From assembly GCF_932526225.1 (NCBI RefSeq), contig NC_064048.1, positions 5,564,627-5,624,626 on the forward strand: a stretch of DNA of 60,000 nucleotides, given 5' to 3'. The DNA comes from Nematostella vectensis. Taxonomy: Eukaryota > Cnidaria > Anthozoa > Actiniaria > Edwardsiidae. The translations under genes and the position numbers were made by a program. The notes under the pieces are model-generated. The model saw nothing but the letters and a program-made list of their open reading frames with translations, was not told the DNA's origin and did not search any database. Positions 1 through 11,934 of this stretch are shown piece after piece; within the stretch, counting starts at the first letter, position 1; every line of letters begins with the position of its first letter.

Positions 1-1470
1 AACGAGTCCGGCCAGCACAGGGGCTTCCCTTTTGTTGTTACACTAGAAGTTTTTAATCAGGTTGACTAAAATTCCAAATAAAAGTAGTATTAGCGGTATT
101 TAAACGTGCAAGGGACATCTCTGATTTGATACGTCCAATGATAATGGAAGTGCGGCAGTCTTGCTGAGGTTGGAAAACATTATATGCGCAAATTTAAAGA
201 AAGTGTATTTTATAAAGGCTTTATGGTTCCCCTGTGTCTATCCCAGAAAGCCGTGGGGCCGTTTAAAAACAAAATGGAGAACGGACGAATGGAGAGAAAT
301 TGTTCTTGCGGAGCGCACCGTTTTCCTTGCTTCAGTCTGTATCTTAAAGACAACAATACTGGTTCCTGAACTAGGCATAACTACATCAAATGTTATTTCT
401 TCGGGAACAAGATTGGAAGGCGCTACTGCCTATTTTATTGGCCAATTTGATAGAAAGATAGTCGATTTACCAATTTCGAGTCCTGCACCTGTGATGCGGC
501 GAACAGTTCTACCTTTCAAACGACTACTTTTATGCCCGATTTCAATGAAATTACAGAGAATGTATGGAGGATTGTATACTCTCAAGCGAACAAAAGTGCA
601 ATGTCCAAGGAACAATTATAGGGCTTTCTCTGGCATCGTCTGAACGGAAAGTGTATCACACGAATGGCAAGGGTTTTTTTTCGAGTCCTGCATCGTGAGC
701 ACAAAATCTCTGAAACGAAAAAAATTGATAAATTGTGATGTCTCCCCACATTTCCTTATAATAAATGGCAGCCATTTTGACATTGTATGAGCATTATTAC
801 GCATGCGTGGCGGCCATGTTGTCTCTTATTTCTGGGAATGACTTAGTTGATTGTATTGATATATTATGGAGCTTTCGTCATTGCCTTTAGAAATGGATTT
901 GTTAATTCGTCCATACTCTTTACTCGTTGCACCAGGGTTATGTCCATGGTTATGGCTCTACGAACATTAGTGAACATTGGATGCAATAAGATAAAAATCT
1001 TACAGATAAAGGGCCTGGTTTGCATTGAGTGAACCGAGCGTGGGGAAAAAATGAAAAAAGGATTCCTCGACATTCCCATGACGTCACCCTTGTTTAAGAT
1101 TGATTTTCAGAGGGAAACATCGTTTTTCTTGTTGGAGGTTTTTAATTATAACTTTTTAATAAGACCTGATTATTACAAATCGCGACGGAGGTGTGTTACA
1201 AATTGCGACAGCTTTTTTTTTTTTATAACAAATCGCAATCGGTGCGTATAACAAATGGTGACAGCTTTTTATTACAAATTGCGACAACTTTATTACAAAT
1301 TGCGACAGGTATTACACAGTGCGATAACTTTGTTACAAATTGCGATGACAGTTGGTATTACAAATTGCAACGTTTATTACAAATTGATGTGATGGATGTG
1401 TAAGCTTGTAAATGCCATCGTACATAAGCATTTTACACCATAACTTGGATTTTTAATATTCTGAGAAGCT
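1..1470. other. Unique flank left of the array; no gene recognised
   Basis: This stretch lies left of the tandem array and does not recur in the window. The longest open frame, 161-643 on the plus strand, has no recognisable domain, no visible splice partner and the composition of non-coding DNA, so I do not call it. The only structure I see is the degenerate tandem repeat at 1175-1390. Confidence 0.5.
1175..1390. repeat. Degenerate ATTACAAATTGCGAC tandem repeat
   Basis: The core ATTACAAATTGCGAC and close variants recur about nine times with irregular spacing of roughly 18-30 bp. The units are too diverged for a single clean period. It lies just left of the array boundary and is not copied in units B or C. 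Confidence 0.7.
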
Positions 1471-1497
1471 ATCGTCAACAATTTTAAAATGTTAAAC

Positions 1498-1690
1498 AGC
1501 CTTCTGGCTTCCGTTCATCAAAACAACAAAATTACACTTTTTGATTGGCCGACGCCTTGCGGAAAGGTGGCATCATTAGAAACCATTTCAGTGCTGGCCA
1601 ATGATTGCCTCAGAGATTTTGACTGTTTGAAATCGTCGGCGATAGTTCGCAGAATATTGAAAACTGCACAAGTAAAAGGTGAATTGTAAA
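1498..1690 (+). promoter_or_regulatory. Distal CCAAT block of unit A
   Basis: About 190 bp here carries an inverted CCAAT box (GATTGG, near 1541) and a direct one (GGCCAATG, near 1597). It resembles the proximal block at 17193-17390 of unit B, including the later string AGTTCGCAGA. It lies about 1 kb upstream of the copy A start codon. A promoter role is inference from the paired CCAAT boxes. Confidence 0.35.
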
Positions 1691-2667
1691 ATTCAAATGG
1701 GAAAAATTGTAATACATAAATGCCTTGCTCTTGCTTGAATATCATTGTACTGAATAGCATTATTATCCTTTCCATAAAATTTTCTGTTATTTTAGCGGGT
1801 GAGTTCCATTTTATGTTTTGCGAAAGCCGAAAATTGTCTCAAAACAAGATCATTATATTCCCCAATTTATCAATATTATAACACATACTTTGCGCCACAT
1901 CAACATCAAAATACACCTATTTCAATAAAGGTTGTCAGTGCAATTGGCAAATGGCAGTTCTACGACCGAAAGTAACTATGCGTTTCGAAGAATATGGATA
2001 AATCAAAACAATTATCCATTACCAGGATAAGGTTACCAATGCGTAACTCTGACATTGCTGGACATTATTTAACACCTTTAATTTTACGAATAATTAGTAC
2101 CTATAAGCCATTTACCATTTGCCATTCGCCATTTGCACTGACGACCTTTTGTGAAATAGGTATATGTAGCTTGTGGAAGCTCAGCAAGCTAATTTGAATT
2201 ATTTTTTAGGGCAATAAAATGTGATACGAATAAAAGTACAAAATATATATATTTTTTCAAATCTTAATAAAGAGGGAAATATGCGATTTATTGTGAATTC
2301 TTGAGAATTTATTGTGAATATTTCTCAACGGCTATAAAATCAAATAACCTATTTTGCCGATGATTTACGGTATATATTCAATTACGACCATATGTCAATA
2401 ATATCATTTCAATAACAATAACCGTGGAAAACACCTGCGTTAAGGCGCATTCGACGTCTTAATCTTAGCAATTTTCATTATTTTGCATACTCTAGTAAAC
2501 AATGCTCAACTGATAAAATGAAAGCCTTTAAAGATTCTGAATGACAGAAGCAGCATGTAACCTACATGTTTAAAATAATCAACGAGAGTTCGCAGAATTG
2601 TGAAAACGGCAGTAAAATACGAAAACAGCTTATGCCCAGAAGGACATTGTCTTAACTAAACAGTTAC

Positions 2668-2675
2668 TATAAAAG
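2668..2675 (+). promoter_or_regulatory. TATA box of PAN gene copy A
   Basis: TATAAAAG lies 47 bp upstream of the exon 1 ATG and is conserved at the same distance in copies B and C. This predicts a start of transcription near 2700 and a very short leader. Confidence 0.65.
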
Positions 2676-2714
2676 GAGGAGAAACTGCAGCAAAGTTTTG
2701 TATTTCTTACTAAA

Positions 2715-5700
2715 ATGTCGAGTTCTCTGTGTCTGAAGAAAGGAGATAAAAGGGTGGCGATGGTGATGGTAATGGTGATAGCGACGGTTTTGCCTTATGT
2801 TGCTGGTGAGTAAAATTTGAAACAATCTACTTATACATTTCTTGCAAAATCAACTGTGCCGAAATAGCATCCAGAAATAGCATCCGAAATAGCCAACAAA
2901 CATTAGTTTATAACATAATTTATCCCCACAATAAATGAGATTTTTTTTTCAACCTATCTTTTTGACAACAGGAAAGTATGAAAAAGATTTCTTTGAATAA
3001 GGGACGTTTGCTGAAATTAATATATAATTAATCGCAATTATCATCCAACTTTATAAAGTTTGACGGGCGCCGGACAAAATATATTTGACTAGAAAAGAAC
3101 TATATTTCCTTTAAGATATTTCTAGAAGTTTTATTGAAAAAAATAAAAACAGCAGGATTGCTTTTTATCTTTTTATGTATGGTTTTGTATCCATGAAACA
3201 GTCACCGTAGACATATTGTATTTCAGAGCTATGCTTTCAGAAATATCGCGTGTTTTTAAGACCTGCATCACGAGCAAGATAAGAATTATATCTAAAATAC
3301 CGCCCTTTATCACCCGCCAAAATGCCATAATACTTAGATCTTTTAAACTACTAAATACCCTTAACCAATAGAAGAACCTTGTGCTTTCTCTTTTTAATTC
3401 AGTATTTCATTTTTATCGTTTCTGACTTTTTAGTGTTTCGTCCATGAAAATTCACGAGAATCTCATTCCTTTCTTTCACTATCAAGTTTAAACACCTGGT
3501 TCCGGTATGAAAAAGGCACCCCTAGAGTAGTAGTGTGTCGTTGTACCGGTAGGAGCTCTGTATCTAAACTCAATCTTTTGTGAGACAAGAATAAGCCACA
3601 ATAACAAGAACAGTGATCGGATGCTTTACGGATTAGCATATTGCTTGTTCGCCTCTCTGCTGGCGGCGGTCCCATCTCAAGCTCCTTACAACCCACACCA
3701 CAACCCAATATAAACTTCACCTTTTTAAAGTCCCCATTTCTCCTCATATCAAGAAAATTTTGACAAAAATTGTCGTTTTTCCCAGACACGGTCACTTCCA
3801 TATAAGGAAACTAATATATTCTTATTTGGAAAACCTGCAAGATTCTTGTCATTTTTTAGGCTGCCGTACCGCAGGTGCTTCGAAAACTTTATGAATTGTC
3901 TTCAGAAGAGAACAACTGTGACAGTGACCATTTTTATTGAAAGGAGAAAGCCTCTGAAGAGAAACTAAAATCCATCGGTACCAGACCCGTAAAACGACAA
4001 CGGTTTCTTCATATGCCTCATCTCCCCTTCTCGGCGTCTTTGCTGTGTCCTGTTTTTAACTTTAGGCTTTGTTTCTGCCCGTTTGCTTCAATAGTTTGTT
4101 TTTATCGTTGTGTTCACGTGCCGACCTTATAAGTTCTGGCCGAAACCAAAGAACAAAATAATTCTATTCCCCTGCGTGTCGTGCGAAAGACGTGAATTAG
4201 TGCTGCTGCTTCTGGCAGCTTGCGGAGCTTTTAAAAAAATAGTCAGAACGGGGAAATCATTCACCCTCTACGCGTTTGAGTTCAATTGGTCTGACCGTCT
4301 CGTATGATGGTAAAATAAAAGAATAATTTTGTATTCAGCACGAATGGCTTGAAATGTAGAGGCGGAGAATAAGGGGGAAGTCTTAGCAGCAAATCAACGT
4401 TACGCTCTCAGAAATTCATGCTGTATTTACTTTCTTCTAAATACTGGCCGTAGGCGGATGCAAGAAAATGGTGTATGCTACAAACCTGATGGGGAAAGCT
4501 CTAATGAACCACGAATTTCGTTCAACCGAAGCTAACTCCGACAGCCACTGTAGCAGCTTGTGTTTCCATGACGACCGTTGTATTTCATACAATTTCGGTC
4601 CTATCATTGAATTCAAGGGGATATGTAACCTCAGCCATGCCGACCACCTCCAATACCCAGAAGACTTCGTTGACGCGCCCGAGCATTACTACAGCGCGGT
4701 TGAGGTGAGTCACGTGGGCGGCATTGATCTCGCTTATTTGTCTGTATTTAGTTTTGATCACTTACTGTTCTTTGGTTGGTTGCTTGCTTGTTTACCTATG
4801 ATGCCTTTAGTTTAGCAATAAAGGTAGTAATGGACCCAGGACGGAGCAAGAGGTACTCCTGGTTATACTTGAAGAGCATTGGAGAGTCCACTATTAGAAA
4901 CTTTCTGTTGACGATCCATTAGGTAGAAGTTGAACAATGATACTGTTGGCTGAGTCACTCAGAGAGATTGTAAATAGCAAGTTTCTTTAACATAATCTCG
5001 TAATCCACAAGATCGAATAGCTTTCGGTAGTCATTTAGTCTAAGTTCGTTGATCATCCCGTTGTCCATGTTGGTCAGAAAAACGTCCACTAAGTCAATCA
5101 TTGTCATAATCGTCTCACAGGAGTGTTTAGGTCTAAATCCAGACTGGTAAGTGCTTAGTAGATGATTGTCATTCAGAAAGTTGTATAGCCTCAGGTGGAC
5201 ATGTCTCTAGAGGACTTTAGAGACAATGGGCAGAATGCTAATTTGTCTGTAGTTGTTCACGCTGAGATGGTCACCAGCTTTGAATACAGGAGTTACTACT
5301 TTTGCTAGTTTCCATGCCTAGATTGATGAATTTGCTAATTGGCGCAGCGATAACAGAAGCAGCGGAGCGGAGCAACTTAGCGCTGATCCCATCAAGCCCA
5401 GTGGCCTTGCGAACTTGAATGCCAGATAGATAGCTTATCACAAACTCAAACGTGATGTTCGGAATAGAGAAGGTTGTAGAAGGAGAGATTTTACCATTGA
5501 CGAATGACCTTAAATGTTCGAAGCAGGTGTTGTCGAAGTTTTCAGTTGTACCAGTTCTGTATTTTCGATGCAACATTAGCGAAGAACTCATTGAATGCAT
5601 TTGTCCCTTCCTGATCAGCGGCGTAGACAGGATTTTTAACAGGAGGGGGCCCAAAAAGGACTTTCAAGGCATTTTCTCCTGTATTTAAATAATGTCTGAT

Positions 5701-8700
5701 AAATTTACTGTATTTTTGGCTGATAAAAGTGGAGGCATGTAATAACTCTCAACGCAAAATGTAGTATAACTAATTTTTTAAACGCGGAATGTGATAAGAT
5801 AAGACCGCCAATTACTCACAGTATCGCGGCTTTATAAACCAGAAATGATTTACCATCCAGTTTGCTGACAGAATCAAAGCAAAGTGTTTATAGAGACCGT
5901 GGCCAACAGTAGATTCGAGAGACTACTACAACTTCTTAGAACAGATTTTTGCATTAGGTTTAATCTTATCTGATGTTTTACATTTTTTGTTATATTTGCT
6001 TTTTGTTTCCTTCGCATACCTTTTACCCAAAAGCAATTAAAATTTGCATTTCTCTGCCAGAATTCCTGTGACTGCACGAAGGACCAGATCTGTCGACTTA
6101 ACTTCTTGGACGGCACGCACCATTGCGATTTCAACGGTATGTGATCGACACGGTCAATTAAACGTTTCCCGAGTGTTGATTGTTTTTATGGTGAAAAAGA
6201 TTGCTACGGGTTTCCACCAACATAATGGCCGTAGCAGGGGGTGGGGCACTGGGGGCACGTGCCCCCAATATTTCCAAAAATGATAAGGAAATGACAAGTA
6301 GGGGCATAGCTGTGCCCCCATTGTTTTCTGCGGCTATGCGTAGTAAACCTTTGCGCTGTGCTTTTGATAGTGGCCCACGAGATAAGCGTAAATGCGGGCT
6401 GTGAAAACCGCAAAACTGCACAGAAAAACCTCGAAACACAAGCTGTATCGAAAAACACCGTAAAACATATCGCAACATCGAGTCAGAATAAGCCAATAGC
6501 CATAGACCGCACAGTCTAAAGAAACTGCAATACCGTGAAAATGTAAAAGAAAAAAAAACATTGACATAACCCTGTAAAATGCACAAGGAGGAATCATAAA
6601 CAGATGCCTGAGAAAGGCTGAACTTCAAGTGTCACGCTGTTCAATGGTTGTGATTTGTGTTATTATAGAAACGTCATTCCATCGTTGTCACGCCTTCAAT
6701 ACATCATCAGACGGTGTCATACAACTCGAAGCAACTCATTCATCCTGGCCAGCGGACGGCTTCTGCAGAGTAGACTTTACGCCTACGAGCATCGTCACTG
6801 GTCAGCAGTATAGCATCACCGTTGACCTGCGCGCTAGGCATGTCTCCCATGACACAACTCGAGGTGTACATCCGGGAGTTGCGTTTAACATGGTTGACGG
6901 CGACAACTTCGACGTTGTGTATTTCAGGTATAGAGTAGAACTACCCCGCCCTCTCCCTTGATACCTACATAATCGAGCTTACTCGAGCTACCTGCTCATA
7001 TTCTACCCTTTTAACTTGATTTCTAGTGTATGTTAACTCTCGCCTTACCTGACACCCCGATATTAAGGGCGCCTCGTTATCACGGACACCCAAGGTCACC
7101 TCGTTATCGCTGACACCCCAGGTCACCTCGTTATCACGGACACCATATCAAACATATTCCCCATAGATAGTCTCCTTCGTTTGTATTGCCTTATATGGAC
7201 ATTGATGCCCATATTAAAAAGAGATAAAGATAAAACGCTCCCTGATCTCCAAAAAATATGGTGAAAAATGCTAATTCCTGTCAATTTGAGACTCGCGGCA
7301 AATCTTTTTCTTACTAATCTTAAAAAGCCCTGATACTCAGCCCTCCAAGAGATTGACCTCGCTATCATGGACATCCTAATATTAGGGCACCTCGTTATCA
7401 CGGAAATCCCAATATAAGAGACACCTCGTTATCACGAAACTATTAGTATTAGGAACAACTTGTTATCACGGACTTTCCAGTATTAGGAACACCTCGTTAT
7501 CACGAACATCACAATATTAGGAACACCCCGTTATCACGGACAATCCAGTATTATGGACACCTCGTTATCAAGGACAACCTAATATTTTGGGCCACCTCGT
7601 TATCACGAACATCTTAGTATTAGAAACACCTACTCACCACGGACATCCCAGTATTTGGAACACCTAGTTATCACGGACATCCCAGTATTAGGAACACCTA
7701 GTTATCACGGATATCTTAATATAAGGGACACCATGTTATCAAGGACAACCTAATATTGGGGACACCTCGTTATCACGGACAATCCAGTATTATGGACACC
7801 TCGTTATTAAGGACAACCTAATATTTTGGGCCACCTCGTTATCACGAACATCTCAGTATTAGAAACATCTACTCACCACGGAGATCCCAGTATTTGGAAC
7901 ACCTAGTTATCACGGACATCCGAATATCAGAAACCCCTTGTTATCACGGATATCTTAATATCAGAAACCCCTTGTTATCACGGATATCTTAATATCAGAA
8001 ACCCCTTGTTATCACGGATATCTTAATATCAGAAACCCCTTGTTATCACGGATATCTTAATATCAGAAACCCCTTGTTATCACGGATATCTTAATATAAG
8101 GGACACCTTGTTATCAAGGACAACCTAATATTGGGGGCACCTCGTTATCACGGACATCTCAGTACAAGGAACACCTCGTTATTACGTACATCCCAGTACT
8201 AGGAACACCTCGTTATCACGGACATTTCAGTATCAGGAGCAGCTCGTTATGACGGACATCTCAATATAGGGGACACCTGTTTATCATGGGCATCTGAATT
8301 TTAGGGACCCCTCGTCCCCCTCGGGGGGAGGCTCTTTAAAACCCCCTTCCGGGAAAATTGCTATAACTTCTTAACCATAGAAGCTAAGAGGTTTAAAATT
8401 GGTGACTTTTCCTAAAATCTATCTGCGGATGTTTTGATGCCATTGACATGTCGAGGAGACGCTCCATGTTATTATGGCAACCAGCGTTTTACACATAAGT
8501 AGTTTTACACATAACTAAAAAGTAGTGATTTTTTGTTTATATTTTGGTCCTGTTTCTTAGATTTAAATGCCTCTTTTGACTTTATAAGTTTGTTTAGGTG
8601 TCAAGTTTCAAGATATTTGGGGGAGTGGGGTGGGTAAATTTTGCTTTCTCACAGCTGTTGTTAAAAATGTCACTAGATTTACTAGATGACACTTTTAAAG

Positions 8701-9745
8701 CTAATACCATGCATGTATGATTGATATGAGCAGTAATACATGCACACCGAAGCTTTTTTGTAATAATTACTGATTTCTTTTTCTTTTGCAAAAATCTTTA
8801 GATTTTAGATCCAAGATGGTGGACCGAAGATGGCGGAAATTCTTCCAAAAAAATTGATTAATAAACGTTTTTATGGCCTTTTTGCATTGTAAAACCGTTA
8901 AAAAGTTGATTTTGACATATCTAGATGATGTAAAATGATTTCAACCATATATCTGATAATTTAGGCAATATTTGAAATAATATCTAAACAACATATTTAT
9001 GACGTCATTATGACGTCATAATTGACTCGACCACATCCAAAAAAAAGGCGTGACGATTCTTTGCATGCTGGTGATCATTGTGGTCTGGTGATTAGAGTGG
9101 CCCTTTTACCCCCCCCCCCCCCTCCCCCCTCCCAGTCGCAGACAGCGCAAAATAGCTCAGTCTGAATAGGGTTAAGATACCACACGCATAAACCTGACGT
9201 ACAAAGAAATACTGATATTATAGGCTGTCCTATTACAATAACTAGATTATGGTCACTTATGGTGTCCGTATGCTAATACGGACACCATACGTATGCTAAT
9301 ACAGACATGATGGATTTGTATTCCAATTTGGGCTGTGTTTATCTTACACGATTATAAGGATAAAAATAATTTTAGTTTATGATTATTTTTTAGAGAAAAA
9401 AACTTAAGCCGCAGAATCATTTCTCTGTCGTCGTCTCGTCTGTGTATTTAACTCAAGCTCGTTTACTTCATCAGGCCCCATAGCGTGAGTACCTGCTTTC
9501 AGCCTGGATCAGTACGAGCTGGCGCTTTCTCTGGAAAACAATCGTCATCTTGTGGCTCGCAACACCCCGGCCGGGATGAGTGGTTCTCAGTTTCACTTTC
9601 TGTAACGCAATCCTCTGTCACGGTGAAAATCAACAGTGTTGTTGTAGGAACCTTCAGCCCAACGTTCCCTTTGAAAAGACAAGGTGCCGCCGTGGTTGTA
9701 AATGGTTACGATACGGTGCTCTATGTGCGCAACTATCAAGCCTAG
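2715..9745 (+). CDS. Secreted PAN/Apple protein with LamG-like module, copy A
   Basis: Five exons join in phase: 2715-2805, 4454-4704, 6061-6136, 6669-6927 and 9475-9745 (948 nt, 315 residues). Exon 1 is a signal peptide, with KKGDKR followed by a Met/Val-rich core. Exon 2 (residues 31-114) is a PAN/Apple domain with Cys at 33, 63, 67, 73 and 88 and the family-like phrase CISYNFGP. Exon 3 is a four-cysteine segment (115-139) resembling half an EGF domain. Exons 4 and 5 (140-315) are beta-rich, with GFCRVDFTPT, DNFDVVYFR and a C-terminal YDTVLYVRNY, and look like a concanavalin/LamG-type fold. The protein is probably secreted and binds protein or carbohydrate; its ligand is unknown. All introns are GT-AG. 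Intron 2 holds reversed LINE debris and intron 4 a minisatellite. No AATAAA follows closely. The domain names are from pattern recognition, and the exon joins still need transcript support. Confidence 0.75.
3463..3801 (-). other. Conserved intron-1 open frame of 112 codons, probably not a gene
   Basis: A minus-strand open frame is kept at equal length in all three units (also 18226-18564 and 33789-34127), with a handful of amino-acid changes. It matches no family I know. Its left end overlaps a dispersed repeat that also lies outside the array, and B and C are so alike that an open frame is expected by descent alone. I record it because it is the only intronic frame intact in all three copies. 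Confidence 0.2.
3745..4015 (+). repeat. Dispersed ~260 bp repeat, copy in unit A intron 1
   Basis: The sequence from CATATCAA to TTCATATG recurs at 18508-18778, 34071-34341, 50043-50294 and 51737-52007. Each copy has a pyrimidine tract ending in CAG, then GGTCACTTCCATATAA, and ends with ACGACAACGGTT. The ends CATATCAA and TTCATATG may be short inverted termini. I do not recognise the family. Confidence 0.65.
4925..5654 (-). mobile_element. LINE (non-LTR) reverse-transcriptase fossil, unit A
   Basis: Read on the minus strand, the fragment shows ATGLDGISAKLL followed by a run typical of the LINE reverse-transcriptase palm. Further on comes a region resembling the first catalytic block (KLFDLVDYEIMLKKL, normally AFD.VDH..LL.KL). 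Several frameshifts and stops separate the pieces, and no endonuclease or 3' tail is seen, so it is a dead fragment in intron 2, antisense to the host gene. Copies lie at the equivalent places in B and C. Confidence 0.75.
6236..6345. repeat. G/C-palindrome insert in intron 3, unit A
   Basis: A perfect 18 bp palindrome, TGGGGGCACGTGCCCCCA (6250-6267), is followed by an imperfect one, GGGGCATAGCTGTGCCCC. The flanking DNA is far less G-rich, which suggests a small inserted element. Copy B keeps the palindrome; copy C has lost one base and broken it. Confidence 0.45.
7041..8310. repeat. 34-35 bp minisatellite in intron 4, unit A
   Basis: Units built around CTCGTTATCACGGACAT, with a second half CAATATTAGGGACAC, repeat through the intron with substitutions. 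A block near 7920-8100 is homogenised to a 35 bp variant with GGATATCTTAATATCAG. A non-repeat stretch at about 7146-7370 inside the array is related to sequence at 50790-51000. Confidence 0.9.
8315..9172. repeat. ~850 bp insertion in intron 4 (units A and B only)
   Basis: Unit C runs directly from the minisatellite sequence CTCGTTATC into AAGATACCACACGC, whereas A and B carry about 850 bp between these points. The insert starts with CCCCCTCGGGGGGAGG and ends beyond a long C-run. It contains two TGACGTCA (CRE-type) sites 11 bp apart (9000-9007, 9011-9018). No coding region is recognisable and I find no clear terminal repeats. Confidence 0.6.
9258..9289. repeat. 14 bp-arm perfect hairpin upstream of exon 5
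   Basis: TATGGTGTCCGTAT and its exact reverse complement flank the loop GCTA, about 185 bp before the exon 5 acceptor. Unit B has one mismatch in the left arm. Unit C lacks it. Confidence 0.7.
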
Positions 9746-10110
9746 TCTTTCTCTCTCTTTTATTCTATTATTGTTTTTCACCTTCTCCCTTTTGCTTTTT
9801 AATTTCCCTGTATATTTTCTTTCATATTTGTTTATTTCTTTTCTATCTTTTTTTCCTTATTTCGTTGCTCCGGTGCCTTTTTTGTTTGGCTTATGGACTA
9901 TTATTTTTCATATTTTTTTATTTACTTAGATTAACATTTTTACTCACCTTCTTCTGATTACTTACTTCGCTTGTACCGTATCTAAATTACCCATTTTCTT
10001 ATTGTTTCTGTTTTCCTCTTTTATTCAACTTTTATTTCATTTGACACTTTTTATACCTTCTCCTTTCATTTTTGTTTTATTTCATTTTACTCACTCTTAC
10101 TTCGCTCAGC
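9746..10110 (+). repeat. T-rich pyrimidine tract after the stop codon, unit A
   Basis: The 3' flank is a low-complexity run of T and CT blocks of about 360 bp, present after all three genes (24591-24950 and 38611-38970). No clear AATAAA is visible, so the polyadenylation site cannot be placed. Open frames here encode only Phe/Leu/Ser-rich low complexity. Confidence 0.7.
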
Positions 10111-10119
10111 AATGATGAT

Positions 10120-11750
10120 TGAGGGTGATTGCAATAGTCTGTCCGTTAAGGATTACTCGGATGATGGCAATGATATGTACGGAAAAAAAGAAACTCTGAT
10201 AGCACCAACAAACCCTTGTCCGAGGTAGACACCTCCAATAGTGACACTATCAGGGATTGACAACTTCTGTAATAGCAATATCTTGTCCAGAACAGACTCT
10301 TGGATAATGGTAAACACCGTCCGAGATTAACAACTCGGTAGCGACAACACTCCGTCCGGGATAGACCACTCAAAAAGAAACAATACCCTTTCCGGGATAG
10401 ACCACTCAGATAATGACAATCTCCGTCCGAGATTAACAACTCGATAGCGACAATATTTCGTCCGGGATAGACCACTCCTATAATAGCAATATACTAACCG
10501 GAACAGACCACTCGGATAATGGCAATTGTCTGTCCGGGATATAACACTCGGATAATGACTATACTCTGTCCGGCAAAGACCACTAGGATAATTACTATAC
10601 TCTGTCCAATATTGACCACATAGATAATAGCAACACTCTGTCCGGGAAAGACCAGTCGGATAATGTCTATTCTCTGTCCGGGATAGACCACTCGGATAAT
10701 GACAACAATCTGTCCGGGATAGACCTCTCTGGTAGCTGTAATAATCTGTCCGGGATAGACCGAGTGGCAATACTCTGTACGGGATAGACCACTCGGATAA
10801 TAGCAATACTCTGTACGGGATAGACCACTGGGATAATGGCAATACTCTGTACGGGATAGACCACTCGGATAATGGCAATACTCTGTCCGGGATAGACCAC
10901 TCGGATAATGGCAATACTCTGTCCGGGATAGACCACTCGGATAATGGCTATACTCTGTACGGGATAGACCACTCGGATAATGGCTATACTCTGTACGGGA
11001 TAGACCACTCGGATAATGGCAATACTCTGTCCGGGATAGACCACTCGGATAATGGCTATACTCTGTACTGGATAGACCACTCGGATAATGGCAATACTCT
11101 GTACGGGATAGACCACTAGGATAATGGCAATAGTCTGTATGGGATAGACCACTCGGATAATGGCAATACTCTGTACGGGATAGACCACTCGGAAAATGTC
11201 TATACTCTGTCCAGAATAGACCACTCGGATAATGACTTTACCCTGCCCGGAATAGACCACTCGGATAATGACAATAATATGTCCGGGATAGACCTCTCGG
11301 ATAACGAGACAATAACCTGCCTGGGATAGTCCACCCCTCGAATATACTGTCCGGAACATACCACCCAGATAATGGCAATAATCTGTCCTGTATGGACCAC
11401 TCGGATAATGACAATACCCTGTCCGTGATAGACCACACGGGTAGCTGCAATACTGTGTCCGAGATAATCCACTCGGATAATGACTATACTTTGTCCGGGA
11501 TAGACCAATCGGATAATGGCAATACTCTGTCCGGGAAAGACCAATCGGATAATGGCAACACTCTGTCCGGGATGGACAACTCGGATAATGGCAATACTCT
11601 GACCGAGAAAGACCACGTGGATAATGGAAATACTCTGTCCGGGATAGACCACCCGGATAATGACTATACTCTGTCCGGGATAGACCACTTGGAAAATGGC
11701 AATAATCTGTCCGGGATAGACCACTGGGATAATGGCAATACTATTAAATA
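10120..11750. repeat. 36 bp minisatellite, unit A
   Basis: About 45 units of 36 bp surround the core GACCACTCGGATAATGGC, each followed by AATACTCTGTCC or TACTCTGTACGGG variants. Because the period is a multiple of three and most units lack stops, several frames on both strands stay open for 100-230 codons. Examples are SGIDHSDNGNTL on plus and VVYPGQSIAI on minus. I treat these as by-products of the period. Confidence 0.92.
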
Positions 11751-11934
11751 ACTTTTAATACTTTTAAAAAAGGAACTCTCGAATTTGACATAGCTCGATA
11801 GCTCCAGGCGAGTACACAGGCTGAGAAGGGTGCGCAGCCATATAGGTTTCAAATGGAAAAAGTTTTTTTATGAACAGCCTACCCCCCCCCCCCCCCGTCC
11901 CGCCACACATTTCGCACCCTCCAAGAAAAATCTT

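Noticed and set aside
161-643. 160-codon plus-strand open frame at the left edge
   Set aside because: No domain, no signal peptide, no consistent splice partner, and overlapping open frames on the other strand.
10327-11724. Long minus-strand open frames with VVYPGQSIAI repeats
   Set aside because: They arise because the 36 bp repeat has a period divisible by three; the open spans are not conserved between units and lack a shared start.
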